NCBI GenBank assembly: GCA_900319235.1
Contig: ONNR01000023.1
Location: 1 to 57,063, forward strand
Reading direction: 5' to 3'
Length of the DNA: 57,063 nt
Origin: an uncultured Prevotellaceae bacterium
GTDB taxonomy: Bacteria; Bacteroidota; Bacteroidia; Bacteroidales; UBA3663
Position numbers and translations under genes: made by a program. This document shows positions 1 to 7,665 of the stretch, piece after piece; the stretch's first letter is position 1, and each line of letters begins with the position of its first letter. A model generated the notes under the pieces. The model had not been told where the DNA came from. It worked only from the letters and a program-made list of their open reading frames with translations, and made no database searches.

Positions 1-2
1 GA

Positions 3-80
3 GAATTGCTCTTGAAAGCAAAAGGCCAAAATTTTGAGCAAAATGATAGCAGCCAACTATTGTTAAATTTAGAATTCTAA
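3..80 (+). CDS. possible 3' end of a gene entering the window
   Basis: An open frame without a start runs from the window edge to a TAA at 78-80 and reads ELLLKAKGQNFEQNDSSQLL and a few more residues. It may be the C-terminus of a gene that begins upstream. It is too short to assign, and 25 open codons can occur by chance in AT-rich DNA. The stop overlaps a perfect 14-bp palindrome, TTTAGAATTCTAAA, at 68-81. Confidence 0.3.
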   Translation, partial: ELLLKAKGQNFEQNDSSQLLLNLEF

Positions 81-123
81 ACTTTTAGGACACTAGTGAA
101 TAGAATTATAAAAAAATGGAATT

Positions 124-1146
124 ATGAAACATTTATTCTTAATAACTTTCATCCTTCTTTATTGTTTTTCTTCGTCGGGACAAACAATAATGGAGTCTGA
201 AACGAAATATAACTCATCATTACCTGATGGGACATATCCCTCATATACAGAGAATTGTCAAATGAAAGATAGTATGGGGCACGATTCGAATATTGTCTTC
301 CAGAATACAAATGACTTGATTCATGCTAGCGAAGACAGCATTATTTTGCCATTGTTGGAGCCCAAAGATTCAGTAATATATGACATTATAGAAACAAGTT
401 TGGCAATATGTAATGAAGATTCGATAAAAGGAGACTGTTGTATTCTTTCAATAAATTATCGAGATTGTTTGATAGAGAATAAAAACCGGGGACAAGAAGA
501 TAAAAAATTAATAACACAACAGTATTTGGAATGTACCGCGTTTCTGTGTTTTTTTGCCAATTTATGGCAACCAAATGATTATTTCGGTTACTGCATAATT
601 AATGGTTACAAAGTTATAGTTGAAGGAACTGAGAGTTATCTTCTTTTTCAACCTAAACCAAATGGGCGAATTCAATTTAAAATAGGTAATTATCCAGATT
701 TTTATGATTATAATTACCCCAATTTTTTTATGATTCAAGGAACCCCCTATTTGGATATAACGACAACGAATCTTCGTAAGATATATAGGAATGCGGTGTC
801 GCTTGTGCTTGATGACAATCAGAAAAGAAGAGACCAGGTAGAAATCGTAAAGGATTTGTTGCCTTATGATTCCTTCTACATCGATCATGAAGAACTCACT
901 CCGATCAAAATGATTAGTTGTCAGCAAAGGGCTCATGCATATAATTTCTTTATTGTCAATGACCATTTGTTTGATAATGGAACGGGTGACTTTGATTCAA
1001 AATTAACGATTAGTGAAGTTGCAGACGGTTTCTTTATCATTGTTTACGAAGATTCAATAACAAAAACAAAAGAGACATACTACTTTCAGATTGAATTGAA
1101 TCTATCATCTGTAATACTATTGAAGAAATGTTCATCGAATCCTTGA
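124..1146 (+). CDS. secreted protein of unknown function, AT-rich
   Basis: A 340-residue protein that I do not recognise. It begins with a hydrophobic signal peptide (MKHLFLITFILLYCFSSSGQ), so it is probably exported; there is no convincing lipobox. The rest is soluble and mixed alpha/beta in appearance, with many Asp, Asn, Tyr and Ile residues and no catalytic motif that I can name. The base composition is clearly more AT-rich than every other gene in the window and codon choice follows that, which suggests separate ancestry or recent acquisition. It stands alone, with about 270 bp before the next gene on the same strand. The ATG at 124 is chosen because the signal peptide starts there. Confidence 0.6.
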   Translation: MKHLFLITFILLYCFSSSGQTIMESETKYNSSLPDGTYPSYTENCQMKDSMGHDSNIVFQNTNDLIHASEDSIILPLLEPKDSVIYDIIETSLAICNEDSIKGDCCILSINYRDCLIENKNRGQEDKKLITQQYLECTAFLCFFANLWQPNDYFGYCIINGYKVIVEGTESYLLFQPKPNGRIQFKIGNYPDFYDYNYPNFFMIQGTPYLDITTTNLRKIYRNAVSLVLDDNQKRRDQVEIVKDLLPYDSFYIDHEELTPIKMISCQQRAHAYNFFIVNDHLFDNGTGDFDSKLTISEVADGFFIIVYEDSITKTKETYYFQIELNLSSVILLKKCSSNP

Positions 1147-1269
1147 TCTTTTGGCCACGGTTGAATTTCGGAGAAGTAACAAAATAGAATTTTTTATGTG
1201 CAAACCACCATGAAAATGCAACAGATATCGCAAAAAGTGTCAAAAAATATTATAAATAATGTCTTCAAT

Positions 1270-1300
1270 TTTGCTTTTCCGCTAAAAATTAGTAACTTTG
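1270..1300 (+). promoter_or_regulatory. Bacteroidetes-type promoter for the ABC transporter
   Basis: TTTG at 1270-1273 and TAACTTTG at 1293-1300, separated by 19 nt, match the Bacteroidetes -33/-7 pattern. Transcription would start near 1307 and give a leader of about 110 nt. Confidence 0.65.
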
Positions 1301-1315
1301 CACACGAAATAGGGA

Positions 1316-1391
1316 AGACCCCCTCTTTCCTCCGCACCCCCTCTATCCCCCGAACAGCGGGGGCAGAATACCTGCTTAGGGGGAAGACTGA
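1316..1391 (+). repeat. C-rich structured leader element
   Basis: Runs of CCCCCTC alternate with TTTCC and TATC, followed by G-runs. A small hairpin CCCCCG/CGGGGG lies at 1347-1352 and 1358-1363, and the G-run near 1378-1383 could pair with the upstream C-runs. It sits in the 5' leader of the ABC transporter and is unlike the surrounding DNA. It may be a repetitive extragenic element or an RNA structure. Confidence 0.4.
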
Positions 1392-1419
1392 AGCTGCGAC
1401 TAATTAAATCTTATTTATA

Positions 1420-3243
1420 ATGAATCTCATTCTTCTCTTCAAGAAAATCTGGCCGTTTGTCAGGCCGTATAAGTGGCACGTGGTTGTCACGCTTATCCTG
1501 ACGCTCATCGGGTCGCTCATCGCGCAGGTCAATGCCATCGTGCTCGACTGGACGGTGGACCAGGTGAACAACCTCGTCAATGCCGGCAAGGATATGCACG
1601 GCTTCCTGGCACGCGCCACGTTCGACTGGTCGTCGGCGACCCATATCCTGATGATTATCACTGCCATCCTGCTTGGCAAGGAGCTGCTGTCGGTGATCAT
1701 CACCTATTCGCAGAACTACTTTGGTGAAAGGATGCGCGTGCGTGTTTCGCGTGACCTGGCACAGGCCGCTGTCGATCGTATCCTCACCTATCGCATGGCG
1801 TACTTCAACCGCAACGGCAACGAGGCCGGTCGTCTGCAGTCGCGTATCGACCAGGGTGTCAGTTCGCTTTCGACCACGGTGCAGAACACGTTCATCGACC
1901 TCCTGCCCCTCTTCACCTCGGCCTTCCTGGCATTGATCCTGATGTTTATGGCCAATGTGTATGTGGGTCTGACTGCCCTCTTCATCGTGCCTGTCTATAT
2001 CTGGATCACCACTCACCAGGCCCATAAGCTGCGCGGTTGGCGCCAGCAGATGCGCAGCTATCGTGAGGCCAAGTCGCACGGCATCGTATCGATCATCGAG
2101 TCGATCAACGTCATCAAGTCGTTCAATCGCGAAAGCATCGAATCGAAGAAACAGCTCGACATCCAGACGGCACTCACCGACAATCAGATACGCACACGCA
2201 AGGTGATGCTCTACTATGACGGTTGGAAGAAGTTCGTGCAGCAGATTGGCACCGTGCTGATCATCATCCTCACCGCTTATCTTGTCCTCATCGACTATCC
2301 GGGCATGACCATCGGTAAGATTATGTACCACGTGATGCTCTTTGCCAACGTCACCGCGCCTATCACACAGCTGCAGCGCATCTTCGACACACTCAACGAC
2401 GCACTCATCTATGCCGAGGGTTATTTCAGCGTGGTTGAAGCCGAACAGGAAGTGGAGCCGAGCGGCAACTACAGGCCAGAGAAGGTGGTGGGACGTTTCG
2501 ACATCGAGCACGTCGATTTCACCTATCCCAATGGCACCCAGGCACTTTGGGACATCAATATGCACATCGAGCCCAACAAGATTACGGCTTTCGTAGGCCT
2601 CTCGGGCGCTGGCAAATCGACTATCGTCAACCTGCTTGACAAGTTCTACGAGCCGCAGACGGGCCGCATCCTGCTCGACGGACACGACCTGAAGGAGTAC
2701 GACACGCAGTATCTGCGCGACAACATCGGCCTCGTCCTGCAGAAGAATCACATCTTCAGCGGCACCATCGAAGAGAATATCCGCTATGGTAAGCCCGGAG
2801 CCACCGATGAAGAGGTTATCGATGCCGCCAAGAAGGCCTTCCTCTACGACCAGGTGTCGAAGCTGCCCAATGGCTTCAAGTCGCAGGCCACCGACCTTTC
2901 GGGCGGACAGCAGCAGCGCGTCGCCATCGCCCGTATGTTCCTCAAGAACCCGCCCATCATCTTCCTCGACGAGCCGACAGCTTCGCTCGATGCAGTGGCT
3001 ACCGAGCAAATCAAGGCTTCGATCGATGCCATCAAGAAGGACCGCACCGTCATCATCATCTCACACTCCATTTCGCAGATCATCGACTCCGATCTCGTCT
3101 ATGCCCTGCAGAATGGTCGCGTTGAGCAGTCGGGTGATCCCGATGAACTCTACAAGAAGGGCGGCGTCTATAAAGACATCGTCGATGCTTCGGCCCGCAG
3201 CCTCAACATCGAAAAGCTGGCAAGCACCCTACAAGGGGGTTAA
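1420..3243 (+). CDS. ABC transporter, fused permease and ATPase (exporter type)
   Basis: A 607-residue half-transporter of the ABCB/MsbA type, which works as a homodimer or heterodimer in the inner membrane. Residues about 15-320 form the membrane domain, with hydrophobic segments near 20-40, 74-95, 160-195 and 275-310. The ATPase domain follows, with Walker A GLSGAGKST at 393-401, Q-loop Gln441, signature LSGGQ at 493-497, Walker B IIFLDEP at 513-519 with catalytic Glu518, and switch His549. All ATPase motifs are intact. The substrate cannot be told from sequence; lipid, peptide or drug export are the family options. It is a single gene with its own promoter. Its last codons run directly into a GGTTAAGAGG repeat tract. 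Confidence 0.92.
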   Translation: MNLILLFKKIWPFVRPYKWHVVVTLILTLIGSLIAQVNAIVLDWTVDQVNNLVNAGKDMHGFLARATFDWSSATHILMIITAILLGKELLSVIITYSQNYFGERMRVRVSRDLAQAAVDRILTYRMAYFNRNGNEAGRLQSRIDQGVSSLSTTVQNTFIDLLPLFTSAFLALILMFMANVYVGLTALFIVPVYIWITTHQAHKLRGWRQQMRSYREAKSHGIVSIIESINVIKSFNRESIESKKQLDIQTALTDNQIRTRKVMLYYDGWKKFVQQIGTVLIIILTAYLVLIDYPGMTIGKIMYHVMLFANVTAPITQLQRIFDTLNDALIYAEGYFSVVEAEQEVEPSGNYRPEKVVGRFDIEHVDFTYPNGTQALWDINMHIEPNKITAFVGLSGAGKSTIVNLLDKFYEPQTGRILLDGHDLKEYDTQYLRDNIGLVLQKNHIFSGTIEENIRYGKPGATDEEVIDAAKKAFLYDQVSKLPNGFKSQATDLSGGQQQRVAIARMFLKNPPIIFLDEPTASLDAVATEQIKASIDAIKKDRTVIIISHSISQIIDSDLVYALQNGRVEQSGDPDELYKKGGVYKDIVDASARSLNIEKLASTLQGG

Positions 3244-3325
3244 GAGGGGTTCGAGGGGTTAAGAGGGGTTAAGAGGGGGTTGAGAGGTTAAGAGGGGTTA
3301 AGAGAGGTTAAGAGAGGTTTGAGGG
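3234..3325. repeat. GGTTAAGAGG word-repeat tract
   Basis: About nine imperfect copies of a 9-11 nt word (GGTTAAGAGG, GGTTCGAGGG, GGTTGAGAGG) in direct orientation, starting inside the last codons of the ABC transporter. Related words recur at 27781-27809 and 48967-49003. Confidence 0.75.
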
Positions 3326-3331
3326 CTCCTC

Positions 3332-3399
3332 GATAGTAGCTATAGTGACTATATTAACTATAGTGACTATAAATAAATGATAGATAAATGATAGATAAT
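3332..3399. repeat. CTATAGTGACTATA and AAATGATAGAT word repeats
   Basis: Two copies of CTATAGTGACTATA lie near 3339-3372, and AAATGATAGAT occurs twice at 3373-3396. Together with the preceding tract they fill the gap upstream of the pectate lyase. No clear promoter was found here. CTATAG words recur at 37035-37070 and inside a coding region at 54614-54680. Confidence 0.65.
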
Positions 3400-3419
3400 G
3401 ACTTAATACCTTATATTCT

Positions 3420-5201
3420 ATGAAACGAATTCTTATACCTTTGATTGCCTTGGCAATCGGTGCTATGGCAGTACCAACATCTTTCGCGCAGAGTTCGGCG
3501 CCGGCATTCCCGGGTGCTGAAGGCTTTGCACGCTATACGACCACGGGTGGACGTGGTGGCTCGGTTTATCATGTGACCAACCTTAACGACTCGGGAACAG
3601 GTTCGCTTCGCGCAGCATTGACGAGCAGCGCGAAGCTCATCATCGTCTTCGACGTGAGCGGTTACATCGACCTCAAATCAAACATCAACGTGCGTTCGAA
3701 CAAGACAGTGTGCGGACAGACAGCCCCCGGCGATGGTATCACACTGCGTTACTATACCGTGGAATTTACGAATTGCGACAACGTCATCGTGCGTTACCTG
3801 CGTTTCCGTCGTTCGCAAATCAAGGACGTCAATGATGGAGCAGATGCAGCCTGGGGACGTCGACACAAGAACATCATCTTCGACCACTGCTCCTTCTCGT
3901 GGAGCATCGACGAGCTGGCTTCGTTCTACGACAACCGCGACTTCACCATGCAGTGGTGTACGCTGGGCGAGGCTTTGGCTAACCCAGGACACTCGAAGGG
4001 AGAGCACAGCTACGGCGGCATCTGGGGCGGCAAGGGCGCTTCGTTCCACCACAACTTCATCGCCCACGTGCAGAACCGTGCCCCTCGTTTCAACGGCGCA
4101 CGTTACAACTGGACGGGCTACGATGCTACGAAGTACAGCAATTCTCTGCAGGCCGAACAGGTGGATTTCCGCAATTGCGTGATGTACAACTGGGGCAACG
4201 GCAACGGATGCTATGGCGGTCCTGGTGGTGGCTACATCAACATGATCAATAACTATTACAAGGCAGGTCCCGGCACCAAGAACAAGACGCGCGTGACGCA
4301 GGTTTCGGTGGCCAACAGCGGCAATTCGACCAGCGACAACCCCTACCCCGGCTATGCCAGCCGCTATTACATCAACGGCAATTATGTGACTGCTGCCGGC
4401 TCGAATGCTGCCAACTACGACTGGAGCGGCGTCATCTACGACGACGGCTTATCGACCATCAGCGGAGAGAAATATATCCCCGATGCAGCCCACAACTATG
4501 GCGAGAACGTGACCTACGTGAAGAATGGTAGTGGTGTGGATTGTGTAAGATTGAAACTCGACGAGCCTATCGAGGCTGGCGAAGTGACCACCCACAGTGC
4601 CGAGACAGCCTATGAGAAGGTGCTGCTCTACTGCGGTGCTTCGTATGCACGCGATGCCGTCGATGCCCGCTATATGGAGGAGACACGCACAGGTACGACA
4701 ACCTATACGGGAGCCATATCGAAGCGCGCCGGCATTGTCGATGTCATCAACAACCCAGCTGGCACCGAGGACCCGACAACGGCAAGTTATCCCGAACTGG
4801 CGAGCGAGACACGTCCCGCCGATTGGGATACTGATCAGGATGGCATGCCCGATGCCTGGGAGGATGCCAATGGCCTGGACAAGAACAATGCTGCTGATGC
4901 GAAGACCTACACTCTCGATAGCGAGAAGAATTTCTATACCAATATCGAGGTCTATGTCAATGGTATCGTGGAGAAGATCACCAAGGCGCAGAATGCCGAT
5001 GCACTCACCTCGGTCGAAGAATATTATCCCGCACAGACCTTCCTGGCTGGCATCCGTGATGCCCAGTCGGATATGACCATCCGTCGCATCGAATACTATT
5101 CGCTCGACGGCAAGCGCCTCGCCGAGCCCCAGACGGGCATCTGCATCCGCCGCATCTTCTATGCAGGTGGACAGGTTGAGACGGACAAGGTGATGAAATA
5201 G
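3420..5201 (+). CDS. secreted pectate lyase, PL1-like
   Basis: A 593-residue exported enzyme that should cleave polygalacturonate by beta-elimination to give unsaturated oligogalacturonides. A signal peptide covers residues 1-24. The body begins with the sequence typical of Bacteroidetes PL1 lyases (AFPGAEGFARYTTTGGRGGS, then LNDSGTGSLRAAL) and continues as a right-handed beta-helix, with IIFDHCSFSW and HHNFIAHVQNRAPRFNG; the Arg-rich part fits the active-site groove. Near residue 465 comes TDQDGMPDAWEDANGLD, a Ca-binding-like linker common in these enzymes. The last 40 residues (YYSLDGKRLAEPQTGICIRR) resemble a type IX sorting tail. The gene converges on the DUF4038-type glycosidase across a shared terminator. 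Confidence 0.85.
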   Translation: MKRILIPLIALAIGAMAVPTSFAQSSAPAFPGAEGFARYTTTGGRGGSVYHVTNLNDSGTGSLRAALTSSAKLIIVFDVSGYIDLKSNINVRSNKTVCGQTAPGDGITLRYYTVEFTNCDNVIVRYLRFRRSQIKDVNDGADAAWGRRHKNIIFDHCSFSWSIDELASFYDNRDFTMQWCTLGEALANPGHSKGEHSYGGIWGGKGASFHHNFIAHVQNRAPRFNGARYNWTGYDATKYSNSLQAEQVDFRNCVMYNWGNGNGCYGGPGGGYINMINNYYKAGPGTKNKTRVTQVSVANSGNSTSDNPYPGYASRYYINGNYVTAAGSNAANYDWSGVIYDDGLSTISGEKYIPDAAHNYGENVTYVKNGSGVDCVRLKLDEPIEAGEVTTHSAETAYEKVLLYCGASYARDAVDARYMEETRTGTTTYTGAISKRAGIVDVINNPAGTEDPTTASYPELASETRPADWDTDQDGMPDAWEDANGLDKNNAADAKTYTLDSEKNFYTNIEVYVNGIVEKITKAQNADALTSVEEYYPAQTFLAGIRDAQSDMTIRRIEYYSLDGKRLAEPQTGICIRRIFYAGGQVETDKVMK

Positions 5202-5205
5202 AAGG

Positions 5206-5262
5206 CGGTCTAGCCTATCTAGAAGAACTAGAATATCTAGATAATCTAGAGGATCTAGAAAA
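5206..5262. repeat. TCTAGA word-repeat tract
   Basis: Six or so copies of TCTAG or its half-palindrome CTAGA at 9-10 nt spacing lie between the pectate lyase stop and its terminator. Confidence 0.65.
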
Positions 5263-5263
5263 G

Positions 5264-5299
5264 TGAATAGGGCGGCACTTTTTTGTGCCGCCCTATTCA
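5264..5299. terminator. bidirectional terminator between convergent genes
   Basis: A perfect 15-bp stem (5264-5278 with 5285-5299) around a T6 loop. Both flanks carry A/T-rich sequence, so it can serve the pectate lyase on + and the glycosidase on -. Confidence 0.85.
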
Positions 5300-5315
5300 T
5301 TTTAAAGTCAAGCTT

Positions 5316-6977
5316 TTACTCGATGCGCGTGATGCGAAGGAGCAGATAAGGGAGTTCGGGAAGGGGGATAATGCCGTCACCCTCGGCGACCATACGGTAG
5401 TTGTCCTGGCGCTTGGTGGTGATGATGACAGGGCTCTCGGTGATGGTCATGTTCCACGTGTCGATGATTTCCACCTTGTAACGTTCACCCTCCGTTATAC
5501 GGGGGAAGACGTCGCGCTGATTGCGGATAGGCAGGTCGAAGCGCCATTCCTTGGCCACCTTCTTGCCTAAATAAACCATATAATAGCCGGGACCGCAGGC
5601 CGAAGTGTTGAGGTCCCACGACGAGTCGGGCAGATACATGGGGCGCGGCATGGCATCGAGAATCTGGCGCATAAAGCGGATGCGGCGCCACGATGTACCC
5701 TGCCACTTGCCACCCACGGCGAGGAAGTCGCGACGGAAGTCGTGCGGGTCACCATACTGGAAACATTCGGAGTGCGAGCAGTAGGTGCCGTTCATGTAGG
5801 CGTTCCACATGCGATAGAGCTCCTCCTCGCCCGAGAGCCAGCCCCAGCGTTCGGTCATATCGCCCTCGTAGCAAACCTCGTCGAAGATGACGGGTTTCTT
5901 GTAGATGTTGAGCACCGTAATTGCGCGTCCGGGAGCCTCCACTGGAGCCTGGTCCTGGATGGAACAATGGGTGTAGCGTTCGTCCCAATACTTGTAGTAT
6001 TTGGCCGTGTAGCTGTGGATGGAGATGAGATGGTGATAGGGATCGTTGGCAAGGATGGCATCGGTCCATGCATCCCAGTTGCTGATGGGCTGCTTGCGCA
6101 GGAAGTCGTATTCGTTGGCGAGGCTCCACCAGATGTTGCGATAAGCACCGAAGCGTGCAGCCACATAACGGCACAGCAGTTCGCCCGCTTCGCGTGGCAT
6201 CTCGTCGAAGCCCCAGCGGCCGCCATCGTAGGGATGGAAGAGGATGAGATCCTGCTCGATGCCGAGGCGGAGCAGCCCTTCTGTACATTGTTCCACGTGG
6301 TCGAAATAGCGCGTATTGAGGCGCGTCCAGTCCCAGCGGGCGGCGTTGCCGTTAGCTGGGTCGTAGCCATCGAGGGCGACGAACGGAAACGCATCGGGCT
6401 CGGGATAGGTGCGGTCGAAATTCTGGACGGTGAGCAGGGAGCGGATCTTGTTGAAGCCGCTCGCTTCGAGCGATAGCAATGTCTGCTGCTGTATGGTGAG
6501 TCCCGGGTCGGCAGTGCTGAAAGCCGGGTCGTTGGAGGCATGCATCCAGTCGTAGCTCGTTGTGCCGACGGGGATGTAGCGCGTGCCATCGGCGTAGCAG
6601 AAGTGCAAGCCCGAAGAATCGACTCGGACGGGACCATGGTTGCCTTCTGTCGGAGGTGTGCAGGTGAGCGAGCCTGTACGGCCGTCGAGCGCGGCCAGAG
6701 ACGACCGGGTTGTGTAGCGCCAAACGCCTTCGGCTGTGGGCATGAAGCGCAACTTCCAGACTTCGCCCTGTTTGTCCTTGCCGTCGTAATAACCAGGAAC
6801 CACGAGCGTGTCCTTGCCGTTGATGAACGTGGCGCAAAATTCAACCTCGAAAGGATTCCCCTTCAATTGGGATGCAGGAGCTGTCAGCGATATGTCGTGG
6901 TGCCCCCATTTCTCCACGCTTTGGGCAAACGCAAGGCATGGCAGAGCCACGAACATCACGAATAAATATCGTTTCAT
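5316..6977 (-). CDS. DUF5060/DUF4038-type glycoside hydrolase
   Basis: A 553-residue exported protein with a signal peptide at residues 1-18. Residues about 20-110 look like the DUF5060 beta-sandwich (WGHHDISL, GVWRYTT). A GH5-like TIM barrel follows, of the DUF4038 kind (YIPVGTTSYDWMH at 134-145). Candidate catalytic residues are Glu289 in WWSLANEY and Glu367 in IFDEVCYEG. A C-terminal beta domain resembling DUF5605 completes it. DUF4038 proteins include the GH140 apiosidases, but the DUF5060-DUF5605 arrangement is a different branch and the substrate is not known. It is transcribed with the rhamnose mutarotase gene 10 bp upstream, which points to a rhamnose-containing pectin fragment. Confidence 0.75.
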   Translation of the reverse strand: MKRYLFVMFVALPCLAFAQSVEKWGHHDISLTAPASQLKGNPFEVEFCATFINGKDTLVVPGYYDGKDKQGEVWKLRFMPTAEGVWRYTTRSSLAALDGRTGSLTCTPPTEGNHGPVRVDSSGLHFCYADGTRYIPVGTTSYDWMHASNDPAFSTADPGLTIQQQTLLSLEASGFNKIRSLLTVQNFDRTYPEPDAFPFVALDGYDPANGNAARWDWTRLNTRYFDHVEQCTEGLLRLGIEQDLILFHPYDGGRWGFDEMPREAGELLCRYVAARFGAYRNIWWSLANEYDFLRKQPISNWDAWTDAILANDPYHHLISIHSYTAKYYKYWDERYTHCSIQDQAPVEAPGRAITVLNIYKKPVIFDEVCYEGDMTERWGWLSGEEELYRMWNAYMNGTYCSHSECFQYGDPHDFRRDFLAVGGKWQGTSWRRIRFMRQILDAMPRPMYLPDSSWDLNTSACGPGYYMVYLGKKVAKEWRFDLPIRNQRDVFPRITEGERYKVEIIDTWNMTITESPVIITTKRQDNYRMVAEGDGIIPLPELPYLLLRITRIE

Positions 6978-6987
6978 GGTCTTTTTA

Positions 6988-7302
6988 TCAATCCATGTGG
7001 AACATCTCGGGCAGCGGGATGCTGACGGGTGAATTGTCGGGATTGGTCTTCATGATGTCGGCCATGTATGCCCACCACTTCTGGCAGATCTCGGTGGCAC
7101 CGAGGTCCTGGCTGCCGCCGTCGCCTTCGAGCTCCTGATAGGCGTAGAGCGTGTTGGTGTCTTCGTCGAGGTAGATGCTGTAGTTGCGCACGCCGCTTTC
7201 GCTCAGCAGACGACGCAGTTCGGGGAACAGGTTGGCATGACGACGCTTGTACTCTTCTTTCTGTCCTGGGTTCAGGAACATCTTAAATGCTTCTCTTCTC
7301 AT
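6988..7302 (-). CDS. rhaM: L-rhamnose mutarotase
   Basis: A 104-residue enzyme interconverting the alpha and beta anomers of L-rhamnose in the cytoplasm. It shows the family pattern MRREAFKMFLNPGQKEEYKR, then RHANLFPELRRLL with the catalytic-type His, YSIYLDEDTNTLYAY, and the Trp pair in CQKWWAYM near the end. The start at 7302 gives exactly the usual family length; a longer frame reaching 7365 would add 21 unrelated residues. It is the first gene of a two-gene unit with the downstream glycosidase. Its presence implies that L-rhamnose is released from the substrate, which fits rhamnogalacturonan. No other rhamnose catabolic gene is in the window. Confidence 0.9.
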   Translation of the reverse strand: MRREAFKMFLNPGQKEEYKRRHANLFPELRRLLSESGVRNYSIYLDEDTNTLYAYQELEGDGGSQDLGATEICQKWWAYMADIMKTNPDNSPVSIPLPEMFHMD

Positions 7303-7334
7303 GGGAATGTGTGTTTGAGGGTTTGTGATTGGTG

Positions 7335-7366
7335 CAAAGATACGGGATATTTGCATTTGTTCCAAA
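7335..7366 (-). promoter_or_regulatory. promoter for rhaM and the glycosidase
   Basis: On the minus strand, TTTG (complement of 7363-7366) and TATCTTTG (complement of 7335-7342) are separated by 20 nt. Confidence 0.7.
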
Positions 7367-7516
7367 TTTCTTGTTCCAAAAATGAGATAAATTTTGTTTT
7401 ACGGCAAAAAACGAGTCTATAAATGCTGAAAAATAATGCAAAACCACTCAATCATTTGGACGCCTGCTCCAAATCGTTCCGTGTTCAGCCACCCAAAATA
7501 CGGATGGTGTGTTCAA

Positions 7517-7566
7517 GGTATGTTTTTCGTTCATAATTGATTAAGAGGGGTATGTTTTTCGTTCAT
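7517..7566 (+). promoter_or_regulatory. two perfect 18-bp direct repeats, possible operator
   Basis: GGTATGTTTTTCGTTCAT occurs at 7517-7534 and again at 7549-7566, 32 bp apart (three helical turns), and ends 36 bp before the -33 element of the GH105-like gene. The rest of the 7303-7665 gap holds only the two promoters. Direct repeats at this distance suit a dimeric activator. Confidence 0.55.
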
Positions 7567-7601
7567 TCTTATTCTTCCTTCATCACTTTTCTTGTTTTAA
7601 A

Positions 7602-7633
7602 TTTGGACAATAATGAAAAATCCTCTATCTTTG
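7602..7633 (+). promoter_or_regulatory. promoter for the GH105-like gene
   Basis: TTTG at 7602-7605 and TATCTTTG at 7626-7633, spacer 20 nt. Confidence 0.75.
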
Positions 7634-7665
7634 CAGCAATTAAACACACCTTATAACCATTACGT

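Noticed and set aside
1411..3009. 532-residue minus-strand open frame
   Set aside because: It is opposite the ABC transporter, which has all its motifs. The long frame is a by-product of codon usage in GC-rich coding DNA.
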